This document shows positions 7,486 through 15,152 of a DNA stretch of 64,000 bases, piece by piece. The DNA is taken from NCBI RefSeq assembly GCF_000025345.1, contig NC_013757.1:5146001-5210000 (forward strand). The letters are read 5' to 3'. Every line of letters begins with the position of its first letter. Positions within the stretch are counted from its first letter, which is position 1. A program made the translations under genes and the position numbers. The DNA is from Geodermatophilus obscurus DSM 43160 (lineage in GTDB: Bacteria; Actinomycetota; Actinomycetes; Mycobacteriales; Geodermatophilaceae). Under the pieces are notes generated by a model that worked only from the letters and a program-made list of their open reading frames with translations, searched no databases and was not told the DNA's origin.

Positions 7486-8454
7486 TCAGCGACCGCTCCA
7501 CGTGGGCGGGCCGCCCGGGCCGCCACCGCCCCACGCCGGCACGCCGCCGGTCGGTGGTCCGGCCATGGTCACGATGCGGTCCAGCTCCTCGAGGTCGGCG
7601 GGCCGGAGCGCCACCTCGCTCGCCTCGAGGAGCTCCTCCAGCTGAGCCACCGAGGTCGCGCTCGGGATGACGAGCACGTTCGGCGAGCGGACGAGCAGCC
7701 ACGCGATGGCCACCTGCACCGGGCTCGCCCCCACCCGCTGCGCGACGGTGTCCAGCACCGCCGACTGCTCCGGCGTCATCTCGCCCATGGGGAAGAACGA
7801 CGTGTAGGAGATCCCCTCCAGCGCCGTGTAGGCGATCCCGTCCCGGGCCAGCTCCTCGACCAGGTCGTCGTCGGTGCGGTGGATCAGGTTGTAGTGGTTC
7901 TGCACGCAGGCGAGGGGGGCGATGCTCCGCGCCTCGGCGACCTGCCGGCCGGTGATGTGGCTGACCCCGAGCTGGCGGACCAGCCCCTCCTGCTGCAGCT
8001 GGGCCAGCGCCTCGAGCGGCTCGCCGAGGGAGCGCTCCGCGGGCTCCCCCAGGCCCGGCATCCGCAGGTTGGCGACGTGCAGCGCGTCCAGCCCGAGGTG
8101 CTCCAGGTCCTCCTCCACCGACCGGCGCAGCCCGTCAGGCGTCAGCGCCTCGTCCCAGCCGCCCTCCGGCGTCCGGCGGGCGCCGACCCGGGTGACGATG
8201 ACCAGGTCCTCGGGATAGGGGTCCAGCGCCTCGCGGATCAGGTCGTTCACCACGTGCGGGCCGTAGAGGCCGCTGGTGTCGACGTGGTCCACCCCCAGCT
8301 CCACGGCCCGGTGCAGGACGGCGAGCGCGGCCTCCCGATCGGCCGGTGGCCCGGTGACCCGGGGTCCGGTGAGTTTCATGCCGCCGTAGCCCATGCGGTG
8401 CACGGTCCGGTTGCCGAGGGTGACCCGTCCGGATCCCGTCGCGGTGGTCGTCAT
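7486..8454 (-). CDS. aldo/keto reductase with altered catalytic residues
   Basis: A 322-residue TIM-barrel aldo/keto reductase. VDHVDTSGLYGPH gives the catalytic Asp59 and Tyr64. The usual catalytic Lys position reads VTRVGARR, so it is Arg89, and the usual His position reads VANLR, so it is Asn129. Asn at the latter is seen in some subfamilies (VVNLR-type); Arg for Lys is less usual and may change or slow hydride transfer. The NADPH end is recognisable (LVIPSATSVAQLEELLEA). The start is the ATG at 8454. It is a single gene, convergent with the CoxE-like fragment and divided from it by a palindrome. A substrate cannot be inferred. Confidence 0.88.
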   Translation of the reverse strand: MTTTATGSGRVTLGNRTVHRMGYGGMKLTGPRVTGPPADREAALAVLHRAVELGVDHVDTSGLYGPHVVNDLIREALDPYPEDLVIVTRVGARRTPEGGWDEALTPDGLRRSVEEDLEHLGLDALHVANLRMPGLGEPAERSLGEPLEALAQLQQEGLVRQLGVSHITGRQVAEARSIAPLACVQNHYNLIHRTDDDLVEELARDGIAYTALEGISYTSFFPMGEMTPEQSAVLDTVAQRVGASPVQVAIAWLLVRSPNVLVIPSATSVAQLEELLEASEVALRPADLEELDRIVTMAGPPTGGVPAWGGGGPGGPPTWSGR

Positions 8455-8594
8455 GCCGGGCGAAGCTAGGGCCGGGCGGACCCCGGCCGACACCTCCGAT
8501 CGGCAGAGCGCGGCGCGGCCGTCACAGGCCGTGCGGTCGACGCCAGCGTGTCATTGACCGCCTCCAGCGTGTCGTGGGCGTGTCGCCGCGGCGC

Positions 8595-9263
8595 CTAGAT
8601 CAGCCCGAGTTTCGAGCCGGCGTAGACGGCCTCGGCGCGGCGGGACACCGCCATTTTCCGCATGACGTTTCCGACGTGGAACTTCGCCGTCGTCGCCGAG
8701 ATGTACAGCTCCCGGCCGATCGCCTCGTTGGACAGCCCGCGCGCCAGCAGGGTGAGCACCTCGCGCTCGCGGGCGGTCAGGTCCGGCCCGGTGGCCGCCA
8801 CGGGGGACGGCGCGGGTGCGGCCAGCGAGCGCACCACCATCGTCGCGCTGTGGCTGTCGAAGGCGCTCTCCCCGCGGCGCACCGCCCGGATCGCGGCGAC
8901 CAGCGCCACGGCGTCGACGTCCTTGAGCACGTAGCCGCGGGCGCCGCGCCGGATGGCCTCGAGCACCAGCTGCTGGTCGAGGAAGGTCGTCACCACCAGG
9001 ACGCCGGGCGCGGGGGTCGTGGCGGTGAGCTGGCCGCACAGGGTCAGGCCGGCGACGTCGGAGCCGGCCGAGAGCTTGAGGTCGAGCAGCACGATGTGCG
9101 GGCGGCTGGCGGCCACCAGGTCCAGCGCCTCGCCCGCGGACGCCGCCTCGCCGACCACCTCGATGTCGGGTTCGCGCTCCAGGATCGAGCGCAGCCCCTG
9201 CCGGACGATCGCGTGGTCGTCGACGATGACCAGCCGGATGGTCCCAGTGGCGCTCTCATCCAT
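8595..9263 (-). CDS. LuxR/NarL-family response regulator (MnoR/MadR-like)
   Basis: A 222-residue regulator. The receiver has the acidic pair at D15-D16, the phospho-acceptor D61 in LLDLK and the conserved Lys in GYVLKD; the C-terminal LuxR helix-turn-helix is LTAREREVLTLLARGLSNEAI. Its ATG at 9263 overlaps the stop of the histidine kinase gene by 8 nt, so the pair is cotranscribed and translationally coupled. Both follow the iron-type alcohol dehydrogenase. In Mycobacterium smegmatis a two-component system (MnoSR) beside the mno methanol dehydrogenase controls methanol oxidation, and this has the same arrangement. The specific name is inference. Confidence 0.92.
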   Translation of the reverse strand: MDESATGTIRLVIVDDHAIVRQGLRSILEREPDIEVVGEAASAGEALDLVAASRPHIVLLDLKLSAGSDVAGLTLCGQLTATTPAPGVLVVTTFLDQQLVLEAIRRGARGYVLKDVDAVALVAAIRAVRRGESAFDSHSATMVVRSLAAPAPSPVAATGPDLTAREREVLTLLARGLSNEAIGRELYISATTAKFHVGNVMRKMAVSRRAEAVYAGSKLGLI

Positions 9264-10575
9264 CGACGGCGTCCCACGGCATCCGGACCTCCACCCGCAC
9301 CCCGCCCATCCGCGCCCGCGTGAAGCGCACCGTCGCCCCCATCTCCGCGCAGCGGGAGGCGATGTTGCCCAGCCCGCGGTGGTACCCGTCGTCCTGCCGC
9401 CCGGAGGCCCGCAGCGCCCGGCGCAGCACGTCGGGGTCGCCGCACCCGTCGTCGGCGACCGACAGCCGCAGCTCGTCGGGCCGGTAGGCCAGCCGCACCG
9501 TGCTCCGGGTGGCCTCGGCGTGCCGGGCGGTGTTGAACAGGCACTCCGACGCGATCCGGAAGAGCGAGTGCTCCACCTCGGCGGGCAGCTCGCGCGGGCG
9601 CCCCTCCACCCGGACGGCGACCGCCAGGCCGGGCACGGGGGCGACGTCGGAGAGCCGGGCGAGCAGCGCGGGCAACCCGTCGCCGTCGCCGTGCCCGTCG
9701 GAGGAGAGCGCGTGGATCGCGCCGCGCAGCCGCTCCACCGCCTCCCGGGTCAGCGCCTTGGCGTGTCCGAGCCGCTCGTAGACCTCGCCGTGGTGGGCCA
9801 CCTCCGGCCGGCACCACTCGATCGTCATCCCGGCCGAGAGCACGTGCTGGGCCACGCTGTCGTGCAGCTCGCGGGCGATCCGGTGCCGCTCGGCGTCCAC
9901 CGCCTCGCGCTGCGCGGCGACGTCGAGCCGGCGCTCGGCCTCGGCCAGCTGTTCGTGCCGCTCGGCGAGGTCGAGGGCACGCTGCTGGGCCTGCGCGTAG
10001 AGCTCCTCGGTCTGCCGGCGCAGCCCCTCCGACCGCGCGAGGAGGTGGTCGGAGAGCAGCGCGACGGCCGACTGGTTGGCCGCGATCCGCAGGATGGCCA
10101 GGTCCGCGGCGGTCGCCCTCCGCCGGGGCCCGCCGCAGGCCACCAGCGCGCCGACCGGCTCGCCGTCCACCACCAGGGGGACGACGACCGCGCCGTCCGC
10201 GGTCTGCCACGGCTCCACGGCGTCGGCGGCCAGCGCCTCGGCGACCGGGCGGCGCACCACCTCGGGCAGCAGCGCCAGGTGCTCCACGCCGACCCCGGAG
10301 GGACCGCGGCCGAGCATCCGCGGGCGGGCCAGCGGCAGCGCCGTCCCGGACAGCGCGAGCACCGCCCACGGCTCCCCCAGGTGCTCGGCGGTGGCGTCGA
10401 CGACCGCCCGGCAGAGCGCGTCGGCGCCCTGCCCGGTGGCCGACAGCACGCCCGCGATGTGTTCGAGTGAGCCCAGCGCGCGGTCCAGGTCGTCGACGGT
10501 CTGCCGGTACTCGGCGTACCAGCTGGGCTTGGACGAGCGCAGCCCGGTGAGCTGGGAGATGTCCGGTGCGCGCAT
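9256..10575 (-). CDS. sensor histidine kinase, GAF-HisKA_3-HATPase (MnoS/MadS-like)
   Basis: A 439-residue cytosolic sensor kinase without membrane segments. Order: a short N-terminal region (1-40, SSKPSWYAEYRQTVDDLDRA), a GAF-like sensor domain (about 45-175), a coiled coil (185-225), HisKA_3 with the phosphoacceptor His238 in RIARELHDS, and a HATPase with SLFRIASECLFNTARHA and VADDGCG. NarL-type kinases of this layout pair with LuxR regulators like the one just downstream. It begins 11 nt after the stop of the iron-type alcohol dehydrogenase, so all three form one operon. The ligand of the GAF domain is unknown; by context it could be an alcohol or an aldehyde. Confidence 0.92.
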   Translation of the reverse strand: MRAPDISQLTGLRSSKPSWYAEYRQTVDDLDRALGSLEHIAGVLSATGQGADALCRAVVDATAEHLGEPWAVLALSGTALPLARPRMLGRGPSGVGVEHLALLPEVVRRPVAEALAADAVEPWQTADGAVVVPLVVDGEPVGALVACGGPRRRATAADLAILRIAANQSAVALLSDHLLARSEGLRRQTEELYAQAQQRALDLAERHEQLAEAERRLDVAAQREAVDAERHRIARELHDSVAQHVLSAGMTIEWCRPEVAHHGEVYERLGHAKALTREAVERLRGAIHALSSDGHGDGDGLPALLARLSDVAPVPGLAVAVRVEGRPRELPAEVEHSLFRIASECLFNTARHAEATRSTVRLAYRPDELRLSVADDGCGDPDVLRRALRASGRQDDGYHRGLGNIASRCAEMGATVRFTRARMGGVRVEVRMPWDAVDG

Positions 10576-10585
10576 CAGCGGCGGG

Positions 10586-11818
10586 TCACAGGGCGCCGCG
10601 GAACAGCGCCGCGACGTCGGCGTGGTCGGCGTCGCGGGGGTTGGTCGACAGGCAGGCGTCGCCGAGCGTGGTGGTGGCCAGGGTGTCGATGTCGGCCTCC
10701 CGCACCCCCAGCTCGGCCAGCCCGCGCGGGCAGCCCAGGTCCGCGGCCAGCCGGCCGACGGCCTCGGCGGCCTCCTCGGCGGCGACGTCGGCGGGCAGCC
10801 CGGTGACGTCGATGCCCATGGCTCGGGCGACGGGTGTGAACCGGTCCGGCTCGCTGCGGGCGTTGAACCGGATGACGTGCGGCAGCAGGACGCCGTTGAC
10901 GACGCCGTGGGGCAGGTCGAGCAGGCCGCCGACCTGGTGGCTCATGGCGTGCGTGGCGCCGAGGATCGCGTTGGTGAAGGCCAGCCCCGCCTCGAGGCTG
11001 GCCTGGGCCATCGCGGTGCGCCCGGCGGGGTCCTCCGGCCGGTCGAGGGTGCCGCGCAGCGAGGCGCAGATCAGCTCGATGGCGTGCAGCGCGTGCACGT
11101 CGGTGAGCGGGCCGGACGCCCGGGACACGAACGCCTCGATGCCGTGGGTGAGGGCGTCCAGGCCGGTGGCGGCGGCGAGGTCGTCGGGCATCGTGGTGAG
11201 CAGCCGCGGATCGGTGATCGAGATGTCGGGGACCAGTGCCCGGCCGATCAGGGTGGCCTTGAGCCGGCGGGTGGTGTCGGTGATGACGGCGAACTGCGAG
11301 ACGTCGGCGCCGGTGCCCGCCGTGCTGGGGCACATGACGGTCGGCGGGATCGCGGCGGTGACCTTGTCGACGCCCTCGTAGTCCAGGATCTGCCCGCCGT
11401 TGCCGGCCACGACCGCGATCGCCTTGGCCGCGTCGATCACCGACCCGCCGCCGAGGCCGACGATGACGTCGCAGCCGCTCTCCAGGTAGCGCTCGGTGCC
11501 CGCCGCGACCTCGTGGTCCTTGGGGTTGGGCGTCAGCTCCTGCCACACCGTCCCCCGCAGCCCCGCCTCGGCGAGGTGCCCGGCGAGCTCGCTCCACCAG
11601 CCGGCCTGCACCAGCCCGGCGTCGGTGACGACGAACGGCCGCTGCGCACCCAGCCGGCGGGCCGCCCAGCCCGCCTCGGACAGCGCGCCCCAGCCGAAGA
11701 CCACCTCGGGCACCAGGTACTTGCTGAACGGGGCGACCGTCGGCGCCGGCCGCGGTTGGGCGGCCCGTACCGCGAGGCCGGCCGGGCGCGCGGGCCGGGC
11801 CGGGGCCGCGGCGGTCAT
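10586..11818 (-). CDS. iron-containing alcohol dehydrogenase, NDMA-dependent methanol dehydrogenase-like
   Basis: A 410-residue group III alcohol dehydrogenase. GGGS at 123-126 binds the nicotinamide cofactor. Metal ligands are Asp221 and His225 (LDALTHGIEAF), His290 (GATHAMSH) and His304 (LPHGVVN). Length and the proline-rich N-terminus resemble the actinobacterial Mno/Mdo methanol dehydrogenases, which keep their NAD tightly bound and need mycofactocin to turn over. Being first in an operon with a two-component system, near mftABC and a second NDMA-type dehydrogenase, supports that reading. ATG at 11818 is chosen over a GTG at 11842 that lacks a ribosome site. Other alcohols are possible substrates. 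Confidence 0.9.
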   Translation of the reverse strand: MTAAAPARPARPAGLAVRAAQPRPAPTVAPFSKYLVPEVVFGWGALSEAGWAARRLGAQRPFVVTDAGLVQAGWWSELAGHLAEAGLRGTVWQELTPNPKDHEVAAGTERYLESGCDVIVGLGGGSVIDAAKAIAVVAGNGGQILDYEGVDKVTAAIPPTVMCPSTAGTGADVSQFAVITDTTRRLKATLIGRALVPDISITDPRLLTTMPDDLAAATGLDALTHGIEAFVSRASGPLTDVHALHAIELICASLRGTLDRPEDPAGRTAMAQASLEAGLAFTNAILGATHAMSHQVGGLLDLPHGVVNGVLLPHVIRFNARSEPDRFTPVARAMGIDVTGLPADVAAEEAAEAVGRLAADLGCPRGLAELGVREADIDTLATTTLGDACLSTNPRDADHADVAALFRGAL

Positions 11819-11887
11819 CGTCGCCCCGCTCGGGGAGCGCACGCGGCAGCGGACACGAGGACCTCCGGGGGTCTCGGCGGTGCGGTC

Positions 11888-11915
11888 AGACTAACCCGAC
11901 CGTGACCGCTGTCAC
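11888..11915 (-). promoter_or_regulatory. promoter and overlapping dyad of the alcohol dehydrogenase/two-component operon
   Basis: On the minus strand GTGACA (11915-11910) and TAGTCT (11893-11888) are 16 nt apart. The -35 lies inside the dyad GTGAC-AGCG-GTCAC (11902-11915). The 5' leader would be about 65-70 nt before the ATG at 11818. A dyad over the -35 suits a response-regulator or repressor site. The regulator encoded at 8595-9263 is an obvious candidate, but binding is inference. Confidence 0.45.
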
Positions 11916-11944
11916 ACACTTGGATCGCGCACGACCTTCCGCCC

Positions 11945-13147
11945 TCAGTCGTCCAGCCACTCCCCCAGCCCGGCGAGCAGCCGGTCCACGTCCTCGTCGT
12001 CGTTGTACGGCGCGAGCCCGACCCGCAGGCCGCCGGCGTCGCCCAGGCCGAGCCACCGGGAGGCCTCGATCGCGTAGAAGGACCCGGCGGGCGCGTTGAC
12101 CCCGCGTCCGGCGAGGAACCGGTACGCGTCGGCGGCGTCGCGCCCCCCGAAGGTGAGCAGCAGGGTGGGCGTGCGCCGGGCGGCGCGGGACCACACGGTG
12201 ACGCCGGGCAGCGCGCGGACGCCGTCCTCGATGCGCTCCCGCAGCCGGTCCTCGTGCGCCTCCAGCGCCGCCATCCCGACCTCGAGCCGGGCGCGGCGGT
12301 CGCCCTCCGGGCCGCCGAGCCCGGCGAGGAAGTCGACCGCCGCGGTGGTGCCGGCCAGCAGCTCGTAGGGCAGCGTGCCGAGCTCGAACCGCTCGGGGAC
12401 GGCGTCGGTGGAGGGCAGCAGCTTGTCCGGGTGCAGCGTCTCCAGCAGGCCGGGGCTCGCGACGACGCAGCCGCAGTGCGGGCCGAGGAACTTGTACGGG
12501 GAGCAGGCGTAGAGGTCGGCGCCGAGCGCGGCGACGTCCACCGCGGCGTGCGCGGTCAGGTGCACGCCGTCGACGTAGGTGAGGGCGCCGGCGTCGTGTG
12601 CCAGGGCGCTGATCGCGGCGACGTCCGGCCGGGTGCCGATGAGGTTGGAGGCACCGGTCACGGCGACCAGCCGCGTGCGGTCGGAGAGCAGCCCGCCGAC
12701 CGCCTCGGGCGCCAGCTCGCCGGTGGCCGGGTCGAACCCCGCCCACCGCACGGTGACCCCGCGGGCGCGTGCGGCCTGCACCCACGGGCGGACGTTCGCG
12801 TCGTGGTCCAGCCGGGTCACCACGACCTCGTCGCCCGGGCCCCAGCCGGCGGACAGCACACGGGAGAGGTCGTAGGTCAGCTGGGTCGCGCTGCGGCCGA
12901 ACACCACCCCGCCCGGGTCTCCGGCGACGAGGTCCGCGACCGCCTGCCGCGCGGCGAGGACGACGTCGTCGGCGTTGCGCTCTGCCCGGGTGACCCGCCC
13001 GCGGTTGGCGATCGGCGAGGTGAGGGTGGCCGCCACCGCGGCGGCCACCGACTCGGGCACCTGGGAGCCGCCCGGACCGTCGAAGTGGGCGGCCCCGGCG
13101 CGCAGGGCGGGGAAGCAGGCGCGGACGGCGGCGACGTCGTAGCTCAC
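11945..13147 (-). CDS. cysteine desulfurase-like aminotransferase class V protein
   Basis: A 400-residue PLP enzyme. Lys219 in CSPYKFLGPHCG is the Schiff-base lysine, with Asp193 and His196 in YVDGVHLTAH and the opening HFDGPGGSQVP typical of the cysteine desulfurase-like subgroup. Motifs RSATQLTYDLSR and VTRLDHDANV complete the fold. This subgroup is annotated from similarity to SufS/NifS, but many members lack proven desulfurase activity. No iron-sulfur assembly genes are adjacent. GTG at 13147 is preferred because the upstream in-frame extension is compositionally odd and runs into the palindrome-rich gap. Not obviously part of an operon. Confidence 0.88.
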   Translation of the reverse strand: MSYDVAAVRACFPALRAGAAHFDGPGGSQVPESVAAAVAATLTSPIANRGRVTRAERNADDVVLAARQAVADLVAGDPGGVVFGRSATQLTYDLSRVLSAGWGPGDEVVVTRLDHDANVRPWVQAARARGVTVRWAGFDPATGELAPEAVGGLLSDRTRLVAVTGASNLIGTRPDVAAISALAHDAGALTYVDGVHLTAHAAVDVAALGADLYACSPYKFLGPHCGCVVASPGLLETLHPDKLLPSTDAVPERFELGTLPYELLAGTTAAVDFLAGLGGPEGDRRARLEVGMAALEAHEDRLRERIEDGVRALPGVTVWSRAARRTPTLLLTFGGRDAADAYRFLAGRGVNAPAGSFYAIEASRWLGLGDAGGLRVGLAPYNDDEDVDRLLAGLGEWLDD

Positions 13148-13171
13148 CCGGGCAGCATGCCGCGTCGCGGG

Positions 13172-13316
13172 GTGTGCACACACCGCGGTCTCCGGGCGGG
13201 CGCGTTCGCGGTCCGTGCACACACCGCGAACGGCCCCCGTCGCCGCGCCGGGAGCTGCGGTTGCGCGGAGGACGACGCATCCGGGTCACGGACGGGGCGT
13301 TCTGCGCGCAACCGCA
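13172..13316. repeat. palindrome-rich intergenic block
   Basis: Three structures lie between the cysteine desulfurase-like gene and the small protein gene. GTGCACACACCGCG occurs twice as a direct repeat (13174-13187 and 13215-13228). CGTTCGCGGT / ACCGCGAACG (13203-13212 / 13223-13232) is a perfect 10-bp hairpin. TGCGGTTGCGCG / CGCGCAACCGCA (13256-13267 / 13305-13316) is a perfect 12-bp stem around 37 nt. No reading frame explains it. A structured RNA, a REP-like element or protein-binding sites are all possible. Confidence 0.6.
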
Positions 13317-13330
13317 CGAACGGGGGTCGG

Positions 13331-13540
13331 TCAGCGGCCGAGGAGACCGCCCAGCCCGCCGCCCCCACCGCCGCCGAGCTTGCTGATCAGGTCCATCGGG
13401 CTCAGGCCCAGCTTCTCGAGGATGCCGGCGTGCTGGTCGGTGTCGACGGTGCCCGGCAGCTCCTGGTCGGCCTGTTGCGCCTTGGCGTCGTCGCCCTGGT
13501 TGCGCAGGAGTTCGAGGATCTGGTTCTTGTCGATCTGCAT
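13331..13540 (-). CDS. small conserved hypothetical protein (DKNQILELL / LPGTVDTD type)
   Basis: A 69-residue protein: an N-terminal helix (MQIDKNQILELLRNQGD), an A/Q-rich middle, the segment ELPGTVDTDQHAGILEKLGL, and a glycine-rich tail ending in GGLLGR. It is a clear paralogue of the 66-residue protein at 46748-46948, which shares DK-(N/Q)-(Q/E)-(I/E)LL, GD, LP-x2-(V/I)DTD and (L/M)-x-(S/A)KL with a Gly-rich end. Such proteins are widespread in actinobacteria, with no function known to me. No partner gene is obvious. Confidence 0.75.
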   Translation of the reverse strand: MQIDKNQILELLRNQGDDAKAQQADQELPGTVDTDQHAGILEKLGLSPMDLISKLGGGGGGGLGGLLGR

Positions 13541-13577
13541 GGACCGCCCCTACCCGGGAGCCGGCCGCCCACGCGGC

Positions 13578-15023
13578 TCAGGACGCCGAGAGCACGATCC
13601 GGTCGGGCCGGACGACGACCGCGGCCGCTCCGGCCCCCCGCAGCCACGCCGTGAGCACACCGTCGACGTCGGCCACCTCGACCTCGCGCCCTCCGGACGG
13701 ACGCACTGCCAGCCGGCCGGGGGCGAGCAACCGCAGCCGCGCCGTCCACGGGCCGAGGACGTCGTCCACCGGCCCCCGGCGGCCCTGGCACACGACGGCT
13801 GCACGCGGCAGCAGCGTGCCCGCGAGCCGCCGGCCGGCACGCCCCCGGCGCACCACCAGCGGCCCGCGGCGCAGCGGCGGGGTGCGGCTGTCGGTGGCGA
13901 AGCGGGCGACGGCGGGCACCCGCCCCACCCCCGCGAGCACCGCCCGGCGCAGCACCGCGGCTCCCCGGCCGCCGCCGGTCATCAGCCGGCCCAGCAGCAG
14001 CGCCAGCCGCACCATCGCCCGTGCGTGCGGCTCGCGCTCGGCCTGGTGGGTGTCGAGCAGCCGTTCGGGCGCCGTCCCGGCCAGGACCGCGGCCAGCTTC
14101 CAGACCAGCTGGTGGACGTCGCGCAACCCCAGCCCCAACCCCTGCCCGATGAACGGCGGGGTCAGGTGCGCGGCGTCCCCGGCCAGCAGCACCCGACCGG
14201 TCCGCCAGCGGTCGGCCACCTGCGCCCGGTAGACGTACTCGGCGACCCGCACCACCTCGGCGCCCGCGGCGCCCCACGGCGCGAGCAGCCCGGGCAGCCG
14301 GGCGGCCAGGTCGTCGCGGGTCTCCCCGGGCAGCAGGCGGAACTCGAAGCGGTAGCGGTCGCCGGCCACCGGCATGGCGGTCGCCGCCCGGTGCGGGTCG
14401 CACACCTGGTGCACCCCCGGCCACAGCGGCAGCGGCTCCGGTGAGCGCAGGTCGGCCACCAGCCAGCGGTCGGGCCGGCCCAGGTCGCGCATGCGCGCCC
14501 CGATCAGCGTGCGGACCGTGCTGTTCGCGCCGTCGCAGCCGAGCACCGCCGCGGCCCGCACCCGGGACCGCGCGCCGGAGGCCCGGTCGCGCACGGTCAG
14601 CGTGACGCCGTCGTCCTGGGTCAGGTCCACCAGCTCGCAGCCGGGGCGCAGCTCCACGGCGGGCTCCCCGCGGACGGCCGCCAGCAGCAGCTCCTCCAGA
14701 TCGGGCTGGGAGAACATCGACCCCTGCGGCCAGCCGTGCAGCCCCGACGAGGACGAGCGGGCGAAACCGGCGAGCACCCGGTGGCGGCCGTCGAGCAGCC
14801 GCAGCCCGCCCATCGGGCAGCTGACCTGCAGGAAGCCGTCGGCGACGCCGGCGTCGGCCAGCGCCCGCAGCGCCTCGTCGTCCAGGTGCACCGCGCGCGG
14901 CAGGCCGTAGGACGCCGGCTGCCGCTCGAGGACGACGACCGCGAGTCCGCGGCGGGCCAGCAGCAGCGCCGCCGTCAGCCCCACCGGCCCGGCGCCGACC
15001 ACGACCACCGGGCGCCCCGTCAC
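13578..15023 (-). CDS. FAD-dependent aromatic hydroxylase-like monooxygenase (MhpA/PheA group)
   Basis: A 481-residue class A flavoprotein monooxygenase. GAGPVG at 10-15 binds FAD. The middle DG motif reads LGCDGANSTVR, and the second FAD motif is GDAAHLTPPFIGQGLGLGLRD. The C-terminal region is a thioredoxin-like remnant, as in 3-(3-hydroxyphenyl)propionate hydroxylase. Family members add one oxygen to phenolic or polyketide substrates using NAD(P)H. GTG at 15023 is chosen; the preceding in-frame 26 codons have no ribosome site. Nearby genes do not form an aromatic catabolic cluster, so the substrate stays open. It is divergent from the NDMA-type alcohol dehydrogenase. Confidence 0.87.
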   Translation of the reverse strand: MTGRPVVVVGAGPVGLTAALLLARRGLAVVVLERQPASYGLPRAVHLDDEALRALADAGVADGFLQVSCPMGGLRLLDGRHRVLAGFARSSSSGLHGWPQGSMFSQPDLEELLLAAVRGEPAVELRPGCELVDLTQDDGVTLTVRDRASGARSRVRAAAVLGCDGANSTVRTLIGARMRDLGRPDRWLVADLRSPEPLPLWPGVHQVCDPHRAATAMPVAGDRYRFEFRLLPGETRDDLAARLPGLLAPWGAAGAEVVRVAEYVYRAQVADRWRTGRVLLAGDAAHLTPPFIGQGLGLGLRDVHQLVWKLAAVLAGTAPERLLDTHQAEREPHARAMVRLALLLGRLMTGGGRGAAVLRRAVLAGVGRVPAVARFATDSRTPPLRRGPLVVRRGRAGRRLAGTLLPRAAVVCQGRRGPVDDVLGPWTARLRLLAPGRLAVRPSGGREVEVADVDGVLTAWLRGAGAAAVVVRPDRIVLSAS

Positions 15024-15152
15024 GGCCTCACCCTGCCACCCGGCGCACCGGGGGGTAGCGCGGACGTTGCACCGGGCTTCCCCTGCTGTGACCTGGGCCA
15101 TACGGTGCCCGGCAGGTCATGCGCTGTGCATGCCACAGACGAGGAGGTCTCC

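Noticed and set aside
13578-15023. FAD protein considered as a replacement for the missing mftD
   Set aside because: MftD is an FMN enzyme of the lactate-dehydrogenase fold; this protein has the GxGxxG and GDAAH motifs of class A hydroxylases.
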